This document shows, piece by piece, positions 1-8,749 of a stretch of 64,000 bases of DNA. Source of the DNA: Kitasatospora sp. A2-31. GTDB lineage: Bacteria; Actinomycetota; Actinomycetes; Streptomycetales; Streptomycetaceae. The stretch lies in contig NZ_JAKNTA010000004.1 in assembly GCF_022288725.1 (NCBI RefSeq), forward strand, positions 336,615-400,614, read 5' to 3'. The translations under genes and the position numbers were made by a program. How positions within the stretch are numbered: position 1 is the stretch's first letter; each line of letters begins with the position of its first letter. The notes below the pieces were generated by a model that did no database searches, was not told the origin of the DNA, and was given only the letters and a program-made list of their open reading frames with translations.

Positions 1-367
1 GCCGGCGGGCGAACATCGCGGCCTCGGGGTAGCAGAAGAGGTCGGGCAGGGCGACCAGCGCCGGAGCGCCCAGCTCGGCGGCCAGCGCCTCGGCGGCCCG
101 GTGGAAGCGCCGGTGGATCAGGAGGCTGTCGTCGGCGAGCCCGCTGCCCGCGTTGTAGACCACCTCGGTGCCGACCCGGTGCACCGTCACCCCGTCGACC
201 CGCTCGCGCAGGTCCTCGGCCGCGCCCGGGCGGGAGGTGACCACGACGGCCTCCCAGCCCTCGGCCACCAGGCCTGCCGCGAGGTTGCGGGCGACGGTGC
301 TGGTGCCCCCCACGGTGGTCGGCGGGTACTCCCGCGAGAAGACGAATACGCGTCGTGCGTCGGTCAC
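1..367 (-). CDS. GT4-type glycosyltransferase, N-terminal part (runs off the window)
   Basis: The first 122 residues of a GT-B glycosyltransferase are visible; the rest lies beyond position 1. The N-terminus reads RRVFVFSREYPPTTVGG, the usual GT4 acceptor-domain opening with a Gly-rich loop after the first beta-strand, followed by a Rossmann-like alternation. The GTG start overlaps the stop of the upstream dehydratase gene by 4 bases, so the two are probably translationally coupled. In context it probably transfers the deoxysugar made by the two preceding sugar-nucleotide enzymes onto the cluster product. The family call is good, but donor and acceptor are inference. Confidence 0.85.
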   Translation of the reverse strand, partial: MTDARRVFVFSREYPPTTVGGTSTVARNLAAGLVAEGWEAVVVTSRPGAAEDLRERVDGVTVHRVGTEVVYNAGSGLADDSLLIHRRFHRAAEALAAELGAPALVALPDLFCYPEAAMFARR

Positions 368-1524
368 TGCTGCCCGCCCGTCCGTTCGTTCTGGTTCTGG
401 TGGTGCTGCCGCAGGCCCGCGGGGTAGTGCTCCCGCAGGAAGTCCCCGACCTGCCGCGCGGTCTGTTCGACGGGCGGGGTGCCCGCGGTCACCGCCCGGT
501 GCCAGGCCACGACCGCGGCGGCCGAGCCGTCGAGGTCGTGGTGGTGCTGCCAGCCGAGGGCGGTGGCGGCCCTGCGGCCGTCCAGCCGCAGCAGCTCGTC
601 CTCGGTGAACCGCGCCGCGGCGCCGTCCGGGGACACCTCGACCGCGGCCCCGCCGGCCGCGCTCCAGGCCGCGGTGAGGGCGTGCGCGAGGTCGAGCACG
701 GTCGCGCCGTCCCCGGGAGGGGCGAAGTTGAAGACCTCCCCGCCGGCGACCGATCCGTCGGCCAGCCGGTCCGCCAGCAGCAGCAGGCCGTGTACGACGT
801 CCAGCACGTGCTGCCAGGGCCGCACCGCGTTCGGGCGCCGCAGCCGGACCGGCCGGCCGGCGTCCAGGGCCGAGAGCAGGTCGGGCACCAGGCGGTTGGC
901 CGCGCGATCGCCGCCGCCGATGATGTTCCCGAACCGCACCGAGGCGCCCCGGGTGGGGGCGTCCTGGTCGCGCAGCAGCGTCGCGTACGCCTCGAAGACC
1001 AGCTCGGCGGCGGCCTTGGAGACGCTGTACGGGCAGCCGCCGCCCAGCTCGTCGATCTCCCGGTACGGCCAGGCCCACTCCCGGTTGCGGTAGCACTTGT
1101 CGGAGGTGACGTGCACCAGCACCCCGGGGCGGCAGAGCCGGACGGCCTCCAGCACGTTGAGCGAGCCGGCGATGTTGGTGCCGAGCGTGCCGTGCGGGTC
1201 GGCCAGACCGACGCTGACCAGCGGCTGGGCGGCCAGGTGGAACACCGCGTCGAAGGGCTGCGCGGCCATGGTCCGGTGGACGGCGGCGAAGTCCCGGACG
1301 TCGCCGGTGACGATCCGCGCGCCCAGGCCGGCCAGGCCGGCGCTGCGGTCCCGGGTCTGCTCGTCGGTGTCCGCCGCGAATCCGGTCACCTCGGCGCCGA
1401 GCCGGAGCAGCGCAGTGGTCAGCCAGGAGCCGACGAAGCCGCTGTGACCGGTCACCAGGACCTTGCGGCCGATCCAACCGCCCTGCTCGGAGCCGGGGTT
1501 CAGACCCGGACGGGGGTCGGCCAT
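364..1524 (-). CDS. rfbG: CDP-glucose 4,6-dehydratase-like short-chain dehydratase
   Basis: 386 residues. An extended SDR with the NAD-binding TGHSGFVG at residues 25-32, TSDK at 140-143 and the catalytic YSVSK at 166-170. The stretch around TSDKCYRNREW and the following CPYSVSK resembles CDP-glucose 4,6-dehydratases (RfbG) more than dTDP-glucose enzymes. The expected product is CDP-4-keto-6-deoxyglucose. The ATG start overlaps the end of the cytidylyltransferase gene by 25 bases, and its stop overlaps the glycosyltransferase start. The pairing with an RfbF-like gene supports a CDP-sugar. Substrate assignment rests on similarity and context. Confidence 0.87.
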   Translation of the reverse strand: MADPRPGLNPGSEQGGWIGRKVLVTGHSGFVGSWLTTALLRLGAEVTGFAADTDEQTRDRSAGLAGLGARIVTGDVRDFAAVHRTMAAQPFDAVFHLAAQPLVSVGLADPHGTLGTNIAGSLNVLEAVRLCRPGVLVHVTSDKCYRNREWAWPYREIDELGGGCPYSVSKAAAELVFEAYATLLRDQDAPTRGASVRFGNIIGGGDRAANRLVPDLLSALDAGRPVRLRRPNAVRPWQHVLDVVHGLLLLADRLADGSVAGGEVFNFAPPGDGATVLDLAHALTAAWSAAGGAAVEVSPDGAAARFTEDELLRLDGRRAATALGWQHHHDLDGSAAAVVAWHRAVTAGTPPVEQTARQVGDFLREHYPAGLRQHHQNQNERTGGQQ

Positions 1525-2285
1525 GGGAAGCCCTCCTGTGCCGCCAGCGCCTCGGCGTCGACGAAGTCCTTGTAGGTGTCGAACGGCAGCCACCGCCCGT
1601 CGTGCACCACCGCGTCCACCTCGCCGCGCGCGGCGAGGGCCGGCAACACGTCCTCCTCCAGCCCCAGTTCGGGCGAGAGCGCGGCCAGCAGGCGGGGCGA
1701 GCAGGCGAAGTACCCGGCCGAGATCAGCGCCGGCTGGAGCGGCTTCTCGACGAAGGCGGTGACCTCCATGCCCGGCCCGACGACCAGCTCGCCGTACCGG
1801 GACCGGACCCGGGTGGCGGTCATCGTGACGGTGGCGCCGGACTCCTCCCGGCGCTCGGCGAGCCGGCCCAGGTCGAAGTCGGAGAGCACGTCCCCGTAGC
1901 CGAGCAGGAACGGCCCGGGGCGCAGGTGCCCGGCGGCGTCCAGCAGCCGGACGCACTTCTCCGCGTAGGGGCCGCTGTCCACCAGGGTGACCCGGATCCC
2001 GTCGGAACCCAGCCGCAGCCAGCCGGGGCCGGTCGCGATGTCCGCGGCGGGCAGCTCGCCGAGCAGCAGCTGCTCCATGGCCCGCGCGCCGTAGCCGGTG
2101 CAGAGCACGAAGTCGTCCAGCCCGAACGACCGGTAGTAGTCCAGGACGTGCAGGATCAGCGCCCGGCCGTCGGGCAGCGGGCGCAGCGGCTTCGGCAGGT
2201 CGTCGCCGTCGCTGCGCTGGCGCAGTCCGAGGCCGCCGCAGAGCAGGACCACCGTCGGGCGCCCGGGGAACGGCCGGGCGTTCAC
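1500..2285 (-). CDS. rfbF: Glucose-1-phosphate cytidylyltransferase-like nucleotidyltransferase
   Basis: 261 residues, the usual size of RfbF. The N-terminal nucleotide-binding signature is present as CGGLGLRQRSDG near residues 16-27, followed by LPKPLRPL. The canonical form is GGxGTRLxExT, so the usual Thr is replaced by Leu here. Later motifs (LGYGDVLSDFD, FVEKPLQP, DTYKD near the end) fit sugar-1-phosphate nucleotidyltransferases. It should make CDP-glucose for the adjacent dehydratase. The GTG start overlaps the stop of the carbamoyltransferase gene as GTGA. The CTP preference is inferred from its partner. Confidence 0.85.
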   Translation of the reverse strand: MNARPFPGRPTVVLLCGGLGLRQRSDGDDLPKPLRPLPDGRALILHVLDYYRSFGLDDFVLCTGYGARAMEQLLLGELPAADIATGPGWLRLGSDGIRVTLVDSGPYAEKCVRLLDAAGHLRPGPFLLGYGDVLSDFDLGRLAERREESGATVTMTATRVRSRYGELVVGPGMEVTAFVEKPLQPALISAGYFACSPRLLAALSPELGLEEDVLPALAARGEVDAVVHDGRWLPFDTYKDFVDAEALAAQEGFPWPTPVRV

Positions 2286-3928
2286 GCGGCCGCCTTGCGG
2301 ATCACCAGGTCGTGCAGGACCAGCACGTCCAGGTCGGTGGAGAGGAAGCAGCGCAGGGCGTCCTCGGGCGTCTCCACGATCGGCTCCTCGTTGTCGTTGA
2401 AGGAGGTGTTGAGCAGCACCGGCACGCCGGTGAGCCGGTCGAAGGCGCCGAGCAGTTCGCACAGCCGCGGGTTGAGCTCCGGGGTGGCGGTCTGCAGCCG
2501 GGCGGAGCCGTCCACGTGGGTGACGGCGGGGATCACCGCGCGCTTCTCCGGGCGGACCTGCGGCACCAGCAGCATGTAGTGGGCCGGGACGGCGGAGGCG
2601 AAGTACTCGGTCTGCCGTTCCTCCAGGACCACGGGGGCGAACGGGCGGAACGCCTCGCGGTGCTTGACCTTGGCGTTGATCCGGTCCTTCATCGCGGGGT
2701 CGCGCGGGTCGGCGAGGATGCTGCGGTTGCCCAGGGCGCGCGGCCCGATCTCGGAGCGCCCCTGGAACCAGCCGACCACGGCGCCGTCGGCGAGCTCCCG
2801 GGCCACCGTCGCGCAGAGGTCCTCGGGGCGCTCCACGGTCAGCCGATCGGCCCGGGCGGCCACGGCCGCCTCGATCTCCTCGGCGGCGTACAGCCGGCCG
2901 AGGTAGGGCGAGAACAGCCCGGCGGCGGGGGCCCAGGGGTTGCCGCCCAGCGCGTGGTGGCCGTGCAGTGCGGCGCCGATGGCGGTGCCGTTGTCGCCGG
3001 CGGCGGGCACGATGTGCACCCGCTCGAAGGGCGTCTCCCGGAGGATCAGGTGGTTGGCGACGCTGTTGAGGGCGACCCCGCCGGCCAGGCAGAGGTCGGT
3101 GGCGCCGGTCTCCCGGTGCAGCCAGCGGGCCAGCTCGACGACGATCCGCTCGGTGTTGGCCTGGACGGCGTACGCGAAGTCGGCGCGGACCTGCTCGGCG
3201 GCCTCCGCGCCGACGGCGCGGGCGAGTTCGCCGGCGATCAGGGCGCGCACGGCCTCCTGCTGGGCGAGCGACTGGCGGAAGTCGCCGTCGGTCAGGTCGT
3301 ACAGCCCGGCCAGCGCCTCGACGTAGCGCGCAGTGCCGTACGGGGCCAGGCCCATGGTCTTGCCGGGGGCGCCCATGCCGCCGACGGTGTGGAAGCCGAT
3401 CTCCTTGGAGACCGCCTCGTACATCCAGCCGATGGAGTTCTCGTAGGTGTCGTCGAGCCGCTGTTCGGCGGTGGCGATCCGGCCGGTGATGCCGCGCAGC
3501 AGGGTGAGCCCCCGGGCGTCGCCGGTGTAGAAGCTGATCGTCTCGCCGTGCCGCTCGCCGTCGCGTTCGACCTCGGAGCCCCGGCCGTCCATCACCATGA
3601 CCGCCGCCCGCTGGAACGGAGAGGTGTAGAAGGTGCTGGCGGCGTGCGAGAGGTGGTGGCCGATCCACTCGATCCGGTCGCGGTAACGCAGCGAGTACAC
3701 CGGGTTGAGGAAGTCGTTGGCCACGATCAGGTCGACGTCCTCCGGCCCGAGGCCGGCCTCGGCGAGGACGTAGTCCGCCGCCAGGCAGCGCTGCAGGCGC
3801 GGCCCGAGGCCGAAGGCGATCTTCACCCGGGTGAGGCGTTCCTCCTCGACCGCGGCCACGATCCGGCCGTCCTCCACCAGGCAGGCGGCGAAATCGTGGT
3901 GGGACCCTCCGAGTCCGAGAATGCGCAC
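2282..3928 (-). CDS. NodU/CmcH-family O-carbamoyltransferase
   Basis: 548 residues. The N-terminal Kae1-like domain starts RILGLGGSHHDFAACLVEDG and contains the metal-site motif HHLSHAAS at residues 91-98. The C-terminal YrdC-like domain ends with LNTSFNDNEEPIVETP followed by DA. The family transfers a carbamoyl group from carbamoyl phosphate via a carbamoyl adenylate to a hydroxyl, often of a sugar (for example NovN, TobZ). I chose the GTG at 3928 because AAGGAGAAC lies about 8 bases upstream; a GTG at 3958 would add 10 residues but would place that ribosome site inside the gene. The neighbouring deoxysugar genes suggest a sugar acceptor, which is inference. Confidence 0.93.
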   Translation of the reverse strand: MRILGLGGSHHDFAACLVEDGRIVAAVEEERLTRVKIAFGLGPRLQRCLAADYVLAEAGLGPEDVDLIVANDFLNPVYSLRYRDRIEWIGHHLSHAASTFYTSPFQRAAVMVMDGRGSEVERDGERHGETISFYTGDARGLTLLRGITGRIATAEQRLDDTYENSIGWMYEAVSKEIGFHTVGGMGAPGKTMGLAPYGTARYVEALAGLYDLTDGDFRQSLAQQEAVRALIAGELARAVGAEAAEQVRADFAYAVQANTERIVVELARWLHRETGATDLCLAGGVALNSVANHLILRETPFERVHIVPAAGDNGTAIGAALHGHHALGGNPWAPAAGLFSPYLGRLYAAEEIEAAVAARADRLTVERPEDLCATVARELADGAVVGWFQGRSEIGPRALGNRSILADPRDPAMKDRINAKVKHREAFRPFAPVVLEERQTEYFASAVPAHYMLLVPQVRPEKRAVIPAVTHVDGSARLQTATPELNPRLCELLGAFDRLTGVPVLLNTSFNDNEEPIVETPEDALRCFLSTDLDVLVLHDLVIRKAAA

Positions 3929-4027
3929 GGGGGTTGTTCTCCTTACTAGTTCGGACACGCGGTGCGGGATCGGCGGCGCGGCCGGCGCCGGTGCTACGAC
4001 GGCTCGGCGACGCCCGGCGGTATCCGC

Positions 4028-5044
4028 TCAGACGCGCAGCAGGGTGCAGGCCCAGTGCATGCCGTTGCCGGTGCTGGTGAGGGCCACCGGCTCGCCCGCG
4101 GGGAGCGCGCCCGCCTCCAGCAGCCGGCCGAGGCTGAGCAGTTGGTCGGCGCAGCCGAAGTGGCCGTGCTCCAGGGCGATGGCGGCGTTGGTGCGCTCCA
4201 GCGGGACGCCGTAGTCGCGCGCGGCCTCGGCGAGGCCGTCCGCGGTGCCGTTCATGTGCAGGACGTGCCGGACGTCCTCGACCGGGACGCCGGCCCGCCG
4301 GCAGGCGGCTGCCAGCACGGCCAGGTTGTTGTCCCTGGTCAGGCGCATGAAGCGGAGCTTGGCGCGCAGGTCGCCGCCGAGGAACGCGTCCATCAGGGCC
4401 ACCGGGTTGCCGAGTACGCCGGGGTCGGGGTGCTCGGGGGTGACCGGCCGTGCCGCGCCGCCGCCGGGCAGGAACGCGACGTCGACCCACCGGCCGTCGG
4501 TGATCACCTCGGTGGCCAGCCAGCGGCACTGCTCGTGCCCGCGCCGGAGCACGGCCGCGACGGCGCCGTCCGAGGTGATCGCGGTGCTGGACTCCATCCG
4601 GTTCCAGTACTGCTCGCAGACCCGGTTGACGGTGATCAGCAGGGCCGTCCGGTAGTCCGGGTGGGTGGCGAACTTGCCGGCGGCGGCGTCGAACCCCATC
4701 ACCCCGCTGCTGCACGCCTGGTTGACCAGCAGGGCCTCGGCGCGCAGGGCGCCCAGCTTGGCCTGTGTGGCGGCCGCAGGGTCCCAGTAGAGGTACTCGG
4801 GCACGTCCGCCATCGCCAGCACGACCAGGTCGACTTCGTCGGCGGCCACCCCGGCACGCTCCAGCGCGTCCCGGCCCGCCCGCTCGGCGAGGTCGGTCAG
4901 ACCGACGCCGTCCGGCGCGCGGTGGAAGCGGCGGTAGCCCCAGTCCCGGATCCGCTTGAGGTCGCCGGTGTAGCGCGGGGCGTGTTCCTCGACCTCGCAG
5001 GGCTCGCCGAGGGCGTAGCCGAAGGCGGCGATCCCGTACGTCAC
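4028..5044 (-). CDS. KAS III-like acyltransferase (probably non-elongating)
   Basis: 338 residues with the thiolase fold of FabH-type ketosynthases. The nucleophile is Cys111 in NQACSSG, and the first active-site His is His263 in VLHMNGT. Where FabH has the Asn of GNTSA, this protein reads GHFGCAD at residues 294-300. KAS III homologues in natural-product clusters with an altered triad, such as CerJ (Cys-His-Asp), form esters or amides instead of carbon-carbon bonds. Here it may move an acyl unit from a carrier protein of the cluster to a sugar or amine. GTG overlaps the upstream stop by 4 bases. The family is clear; the reaction type is inference. Confidence 0.85.
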   Translation of the reverse strand: MTYGIAAFGYALGEPCEVEEHAPRYTGDLKRIRDWGYRRFHRAPDGVGLTDLAERAGRDALERAGVAADEVDLVVLAMADVPEYLYWDPAAATQAKLGALRAEALLVNQACSSGVMGFDAAAGKFATHPDYRTALLITVNRVCEQYWNRMESSTAITSDGAVAAVLRRGHEQCRWLATEVITDGRWVDVAFLPGGGAARPVTPEHPDPGVLGNPVALMDAFLGGDLRAKLRFMRLTRDNNLAVLAAACRRAGVPVEDVRHVLHMNGTADGLAEAARDYGVPLERTNAAIALEHGHFGCADQLLSLGRLLEAGALPAGEPVALTSTGNGMHWACTLLRV

Positions 5045-6051
5045 GGCGCCGCGTCCAACCGGCCCATGCTGCGCAGCACGTACGCCCGCCGGGACTTCGA
5101 CAGGAAGTAGTCCCCGGAGCGCACCGGGGGGTGGTGCGGCGGGTCGTCCGGCCCGGTGCAGGTGGGGATGCACGCGATCTCGGCGTCCGGGTTCGCCTGG
5201 TAGAAGAAGGCGATCGAGATCCGGTCGAGGTGCTCCTGTTCCGCGGGCGGGTTGACCACCCGGTGCACGGTGCTGGCCCAGCGGTCGTTCGTCCAGCGGG
5301 TCATCAGGCGCCCGAGGTTGACGACGAAGGAGCCGGCCAGCGGCGGCACGTCCAGCCACTGCCCGTGCTGGTCGCGGACCTGGAGGCCACCGGGCGCGTC
5401 GTCCTGGTAGAGGACGGTGAGGCTGCCGAAGTCGGTGTGCGGGCTGTTGCGCAGCTTGTCGTGGGCGACTCCGGTGCGCGGCGGGTAGTAGTTGACCATC
5501 ATCGGCGTCATGTGCCGGTCGAACTTGTCGTCGAACCAGGTCTCCGGCAGCTCCAGCCCGAGCGCGAACAGCCGCATGATCTCCCGGGACAGCCCGGCGG
5601 CGGCCTCGTAGTACGCCAGGAAGGCGTCCCGGAAGCCGGGCTGGTCCGGCCACCGGTTGGGGCTGTCCAGGCCGGGGAAGCGCCCCTCGGTCCGCTCGCC
5701 GAGCAGGCTGCCGCCGAACAGCTGCATCCGGTCGTTGGCGCTCCAGCCGTGCTGGAGCGGGTCCTCGAAGTCGTTGGCGGCCTGCTCGCGGACCTCCGCG
5801 GGCCCGCGGAAGAACGCGCCGGCGGCGTCGTACAGGTCGGTGACGGTGGCCTCGGGCACGCCGTGGCCGACCACGACCAGGAATCCGCTGGTCTCGCAGG
5901 CCCGGCGCACGGCCTGGGCGACGGCGGCCCGCCGCTGCGGGTCGGCCGGCTCCTCCAGCCCGAGGTCGATGACGGGCACGTAGCCGTGCAGCAGGGTGAT
6001 GCCGTCCGCGTCCGGCTGGACGGCGGGATCTGTCGTCGGCATGCCGGGCAT
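5041..6051 (-). CDS. Isopenicillin N synthase-like 2-oxoglutarate/Fe(II) oxygenase
   Basis: 336 residues. The N-terminal DIOX_N region contains VPVIDLG and ETSGFLVVVGHGVP. The C-terminal jelly roll carries the iron ligands His205 and Asp207 (HTDFGS), His263 (STVHRVVN) and the co-substrate motif Arg277-x-Ser279 (RISI), with NYYPP before them. This set fits a 2-oxoglutarate-dependent hydroxylase or desaturase. I chose the ATG at 6051, which has a GGAGGGGGG ribosome site, over an upstream GTG at 6093. Its stop overlaps the KAS III-like start. The substrate is unknown; tailoring of the cluster product is likely. Confidence 0.92.
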   Translation of the reverse strand: MPGMPTTDPAVQPDADGITLLHGYVPVIDLGLEEPADPQRRAAVAQAVRRACETSGFLVVVGHGVPEATVTDLYDAAGAFFRGPAEVREQAANDFEDPLQHGWSANDRMQLFGGSLLGERTEGRFPGLDSPNRWPDQPGFRDAFLAYYEAAAGLSREIMRLFALGLELPETWFDDKFDRHMTPMMVNYYPPRTGVAHDKLRNSPHTDFGSLTVLYQDDAPGGLQVRDQHGQWLDVPPLAGSFVVNLGRLMTRWTNDRWASTVHRVVNPPAEQEHLDRISIAFFYQANPDAEIACIPTCTGPDDPPHHPPVRSGDYFLSKSRRAYVLRSMGRLDAAP

Positions 6052-6089
6052 CCGACCCCCCTCCGTTGGTAGTGGTTCCCGGTGACGGG

Positions 6090-7349
6090 TCACCAGGTGA
6101 CGTTCAGGTTCCGCAGGCCGTAGATCAGCATCTCGGCCAGGAAGGCGGGTTCGGCCTGCGGTTCGGCGAGCCGGAGCCCGGGCAGGCGCCGCATCAGCGC
6201 GGCGACGGCGAGCTCGGTCTGGGTCTGGGCGAGGAAGCTGCCGAGGCAGCGGTGGATGCCGTGCCCGAAGGCCAGCTGGCTGCGGACGCCCCGGGTGAGG
6301 TCGAAGCGGTCGGGCTCCTCGAAGACGGACCGGTCCCGGTTGGCGGTGGCCAGGTGCACCACCACGCCGTCGCCGGCCCGGATCAGCCGGCCGCCGAGCT
6401 CGACCTCCCGGGTGGCGACCCGGGCGACGCCGTGCTGGACCAGCGTCCAGTAGCGCAGCGCCTCGGCGACCGCCGGGCCGGCCCAGCGCTCCGGGTCCTC
6501 GCGGACCAGGTCGCCCTGCCGCCGGTCGGCGAGCAACGACAGCACGGTGAGCGAGAACAGCCCGGCGGTGGTCTCCAGCCCGGCGACGACGATCAGGTTG
6601 GCCACGCCCACCAGCTCGGCCATGGTCAGGACGTCGTCGTCCAGGCTGCGGGCGAGCCGGCTGAAGAGGTCCTGGTCGGTGCCGGTGCGCTTGGCGGTGA
6701 ACAGCTGTTCCAGGTACTGGTTCATCTTCCCGGCCGCCAGGACCCGCTGGGCGACCGTGGCGTCGTGGGTCTGGAGGTCGCGGGTGCAGGCGAGGAAGAA
6801 GTCCCGGTCGGCGAGCGGCGTGCCGAGCATCTGCGAGGCGCTGAGCGCGGGCAGCGGGACGGCCAGGGCGGAGACGAGGTCCTGCGGGCCGCCCGCCGCG
6901 GTCATCCGGTCGATCAGCTCCTCGGCCGAGGCGGCCAGCGCTGGCCGCAGGGCGCGGACCCGGGAGCCGCTGAACTCGGCGGCGACCAGCTGGCGCAGCC
7001 GGGTGTGCTGCGGCGGGTCCATGGAGAGGAAGTGGCCGGGGACGGTCCGCTTGGAGGAGAGCGGGAAGGCCGGGTAGCCGGGCAGGGTGGAGTCGGAGCT
7101 GAAGCCGTGGTGGTCGGCGAGGACGGCCCGCGCCTGCTTGTAGCCGGTCACCAGCCAGGCCTCGCCGCCGTAGCTGAGCGGTACCCGCCGGATCGGCTCG
7201 CCCTCCTCGGTCCGGTACTCGGCCGGCGGGTCGCAGGGCTGTGCGCGCGCTACCGGGAAGCTCCAGCCCACCGCGGCGGCGGTCGGCCGGCTCGGGTCCG
7301 CGGCCGGGGCCGGGGCCGGGGGCAGCGTGTCGGTCGGTGCGTCGGTCAT
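6090..7349 (-). CDS. Cytochrome P450
   Basis: 419 residues, typical of soluble bacterial class I P450s. The haem-binding loop is FGHGIHRCLG at residues 361-370 with the Cys thiolate at 368. The I-helix oxygen-activation motif is AGLETTA, with Glu where many members have Asp. The ExxR motif is visible as EALR. The ATG overlaps the stop of the aminotransferase gene as ATGA. It needs ferredoxin and reductase partners, none of which are in this part of the cluster. It is expected to oxidise a cluster intermediate. Confidence 0.96.
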   Translation of the reverse strand: MTDAPTDTLPPAPAPAADPSRPTAAAVGWSFPVARAQPCDPPAEYRTEEGEPIRRVPLSYGGEAWLVTGYKQARAVLADHHGFSSDSTLPGYPAFPLSSKRTVPGHFLSMDPPQHTRLRQLVAAEFSGSRVRALRPALAASAEELIDRMTAAGGPQDLVSALAVPLPALSASQMLGTPLADRDFFLACTRDLQTHDATVAQRVLAAGKMNQYLEQLFTAKRTGTDQDLFSRLARSLDDDVLTMAELVGVANLIVVAGLETTAGLFSLTVLSLLADRRQGDLVREDPERWAGPAVAEALRYWTLVQHGVARVATREVELGGRLIRAGDGVVVHLATANRDRSVFEEPDRFDLTRGVRSQLAFGHGIHRCLGSFLAQTQTELAVAALMRRLPGLRLAEPQAEPAFLAEMLIYGLRNLNVTW

Positions 7350-8629
7350 GCGCCGGTCGCCTCCCCGGCGAGCAGCCACTCGGCGGCGCGGTCGAGGCCG
7401 CTGCGCAGCGCCGCGGCGAGCAGCTCCACGTCGGCGGCCTGGTACACCAGGGCGGGGGCGAGCTGGAGGCGGCTGGGCCCGGCGGACACCAGGGCCCCGG
7501 CCTCCCGGACCTCCTCGACGACCTGCCGTACGGCCTGCTCCGGCAGGTCGTCGCCGTTGACGCCGAGCCGTAGCGCCCGGAAGCAGCCGAGGCCGTTGTC
7601 GCCCGCGACCAGCGGGTGGGCGGCCAGCTCGGCGAGCAGGCCGTCCAGCGCGGCGGTGACGGCGGCGGCCTGCTCCAGCGCCTGCAGGCGCTCCATCTCC
7701 TCGATGGTGGCGAGGATCGCGGCGCAGGTGGGGGGCGCCCCGGCCTGCGTCTCGGCGTGGGTCAGGGCGGCGTCGTGCCGGTCGAAGACGTCGCAGACGG
7801 CGTGCGAGACGACCACCGCGGCGGCGGCGCAGGTGCCGTTGGTCATGCCCTTGGAGGCCAGCATGATGTCCGGCGGCTCCGGCCAGTTCTGCGAGGCGAA
7901 GTAGGAGCCGGTGCGGCCGAAGCCGGTGGCGACCTCGTCGGCCACCAGCAGGAAGCCGTACTCGGCGCGGAGGCGCGCCAGCGCGGCGAGCATCGGTTCG
8001 GGCAGCGGCAGCGCCCCGGTGCCGAGCACCGGCTCGACCACCACGGCGGCGATCTGCTCGCCCTCGGCCCGCAGCAGTTCCTCCAGCTCGGTCGGGTCCT
8101 CGTGGCTGACGTGCCGGATCAGCCGCTGGTCGACGCCGTAGTAGCTCTGGCCCAGCGACATGCCGGTGAGGCCGTGGCTGCCGTACGTCAGACCGTGGTA
8201 GCTGCCCTTGAGGCCGACGATGACTCGGCGCCGGAACTGGCGGTGCAGCGCCCAGTACTGACGGGCCAGCTTCATGGTCAGGTCGTTGGCCGCGCTGCCG
8301 GAGGTGGAGTGCACCACCCGGCCGAAGTGCTCGGGGCCGCAGACGTCCAGCAGGGCCCGGGAGGCGGCGACGGCGGGCTCGTGCCCGGAGCGGAAGAGCG
8401 AGAAGTAGGAGGTCTCCAGCAGCGCCGTGTGGACGGCCCCGGCGACGGCGCGGTTGCCGTAGCCGAGGTTGACGTTCCACAGGCCGCTGGTGGCGCACTG
8501 GCGCCACCGGCCGTCGGCGAAGAGCACCCGGGTGCCCTCGGCGCGCACTGCGGAGTGCTCCCGGCGTCCGAACGTGCTGGGACGCTCCAGGAGTTCCCAC
8601 AGCGGATAACGCCCGGAATTGTTGCCCAC
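7346..8629 (-). CDS. Class III PLP-dependent aminotransferase
   Basis: 427 residues, fold-type I subgroup III. Visible elements are STSGSAAND at 109-116 (phosphate cup), VEPVLGTGALP near 198-208, the cofactor Asp in LLVADEVATGFGRTG (Asp231) and the Schiff-base Lys260 in ASKGMTNG. Enzymes of this class usually transaminate a terminal or omega amine, or act as mutases. Start is a GTG preceded by GGGGGA. The stop overlaps the P450 start. It may aminate an aldehyde or ketone made by one of the neighbouring oxygenases; this is inference from context. Confidence 0.95.
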   Translation of the reverse strand: MGNNSGRYPLWELLERPSTFGRREHSAVRAEGTRVLFADGRWRQCATSGLWNVNLGYGNRAVAGAVHTALLETSYFSLFRSGHEPAVAASRALLDVCGPEHFGRVVHSTSGSAANDLTMKLARQYWALHRQFRRRVIVGLKGSYHGLTYGSHGLTGMSLGQSYYGVDQRLIRHVSHEDPTELEELLRAEGEQIAAVVVEPVLGTGALPLPEPMLAALARLRAEYGFLLVADEVATGFGRTGSYFASQNWPEPPDIMLASKGMTNGTCAAAAVVVSHAVCDVFDRHDAALTHAETQAGAPPTCAAILATIEEMERLQALEQAAAVTAALDGLLAELAAHPLVAGDNGLGCFRALRLGVNGDDLPEQAVRQVVEEVREAGALVSAGPSRLQLAPALVYQAADVELLAAALRSGLDRAAEWLLAGEATGA

Positions 8630-8749
8630 GGATTTCCCCCGACGTGCTGGTAGGTGCGGACGGAACTCGGCGCCCGCCGCCGCGCACGGAATTCGCGATT
8701 ACGCGTGAAGGCGCGGCGAAATGACTCTGATCATGTACCGTACAAGAGA

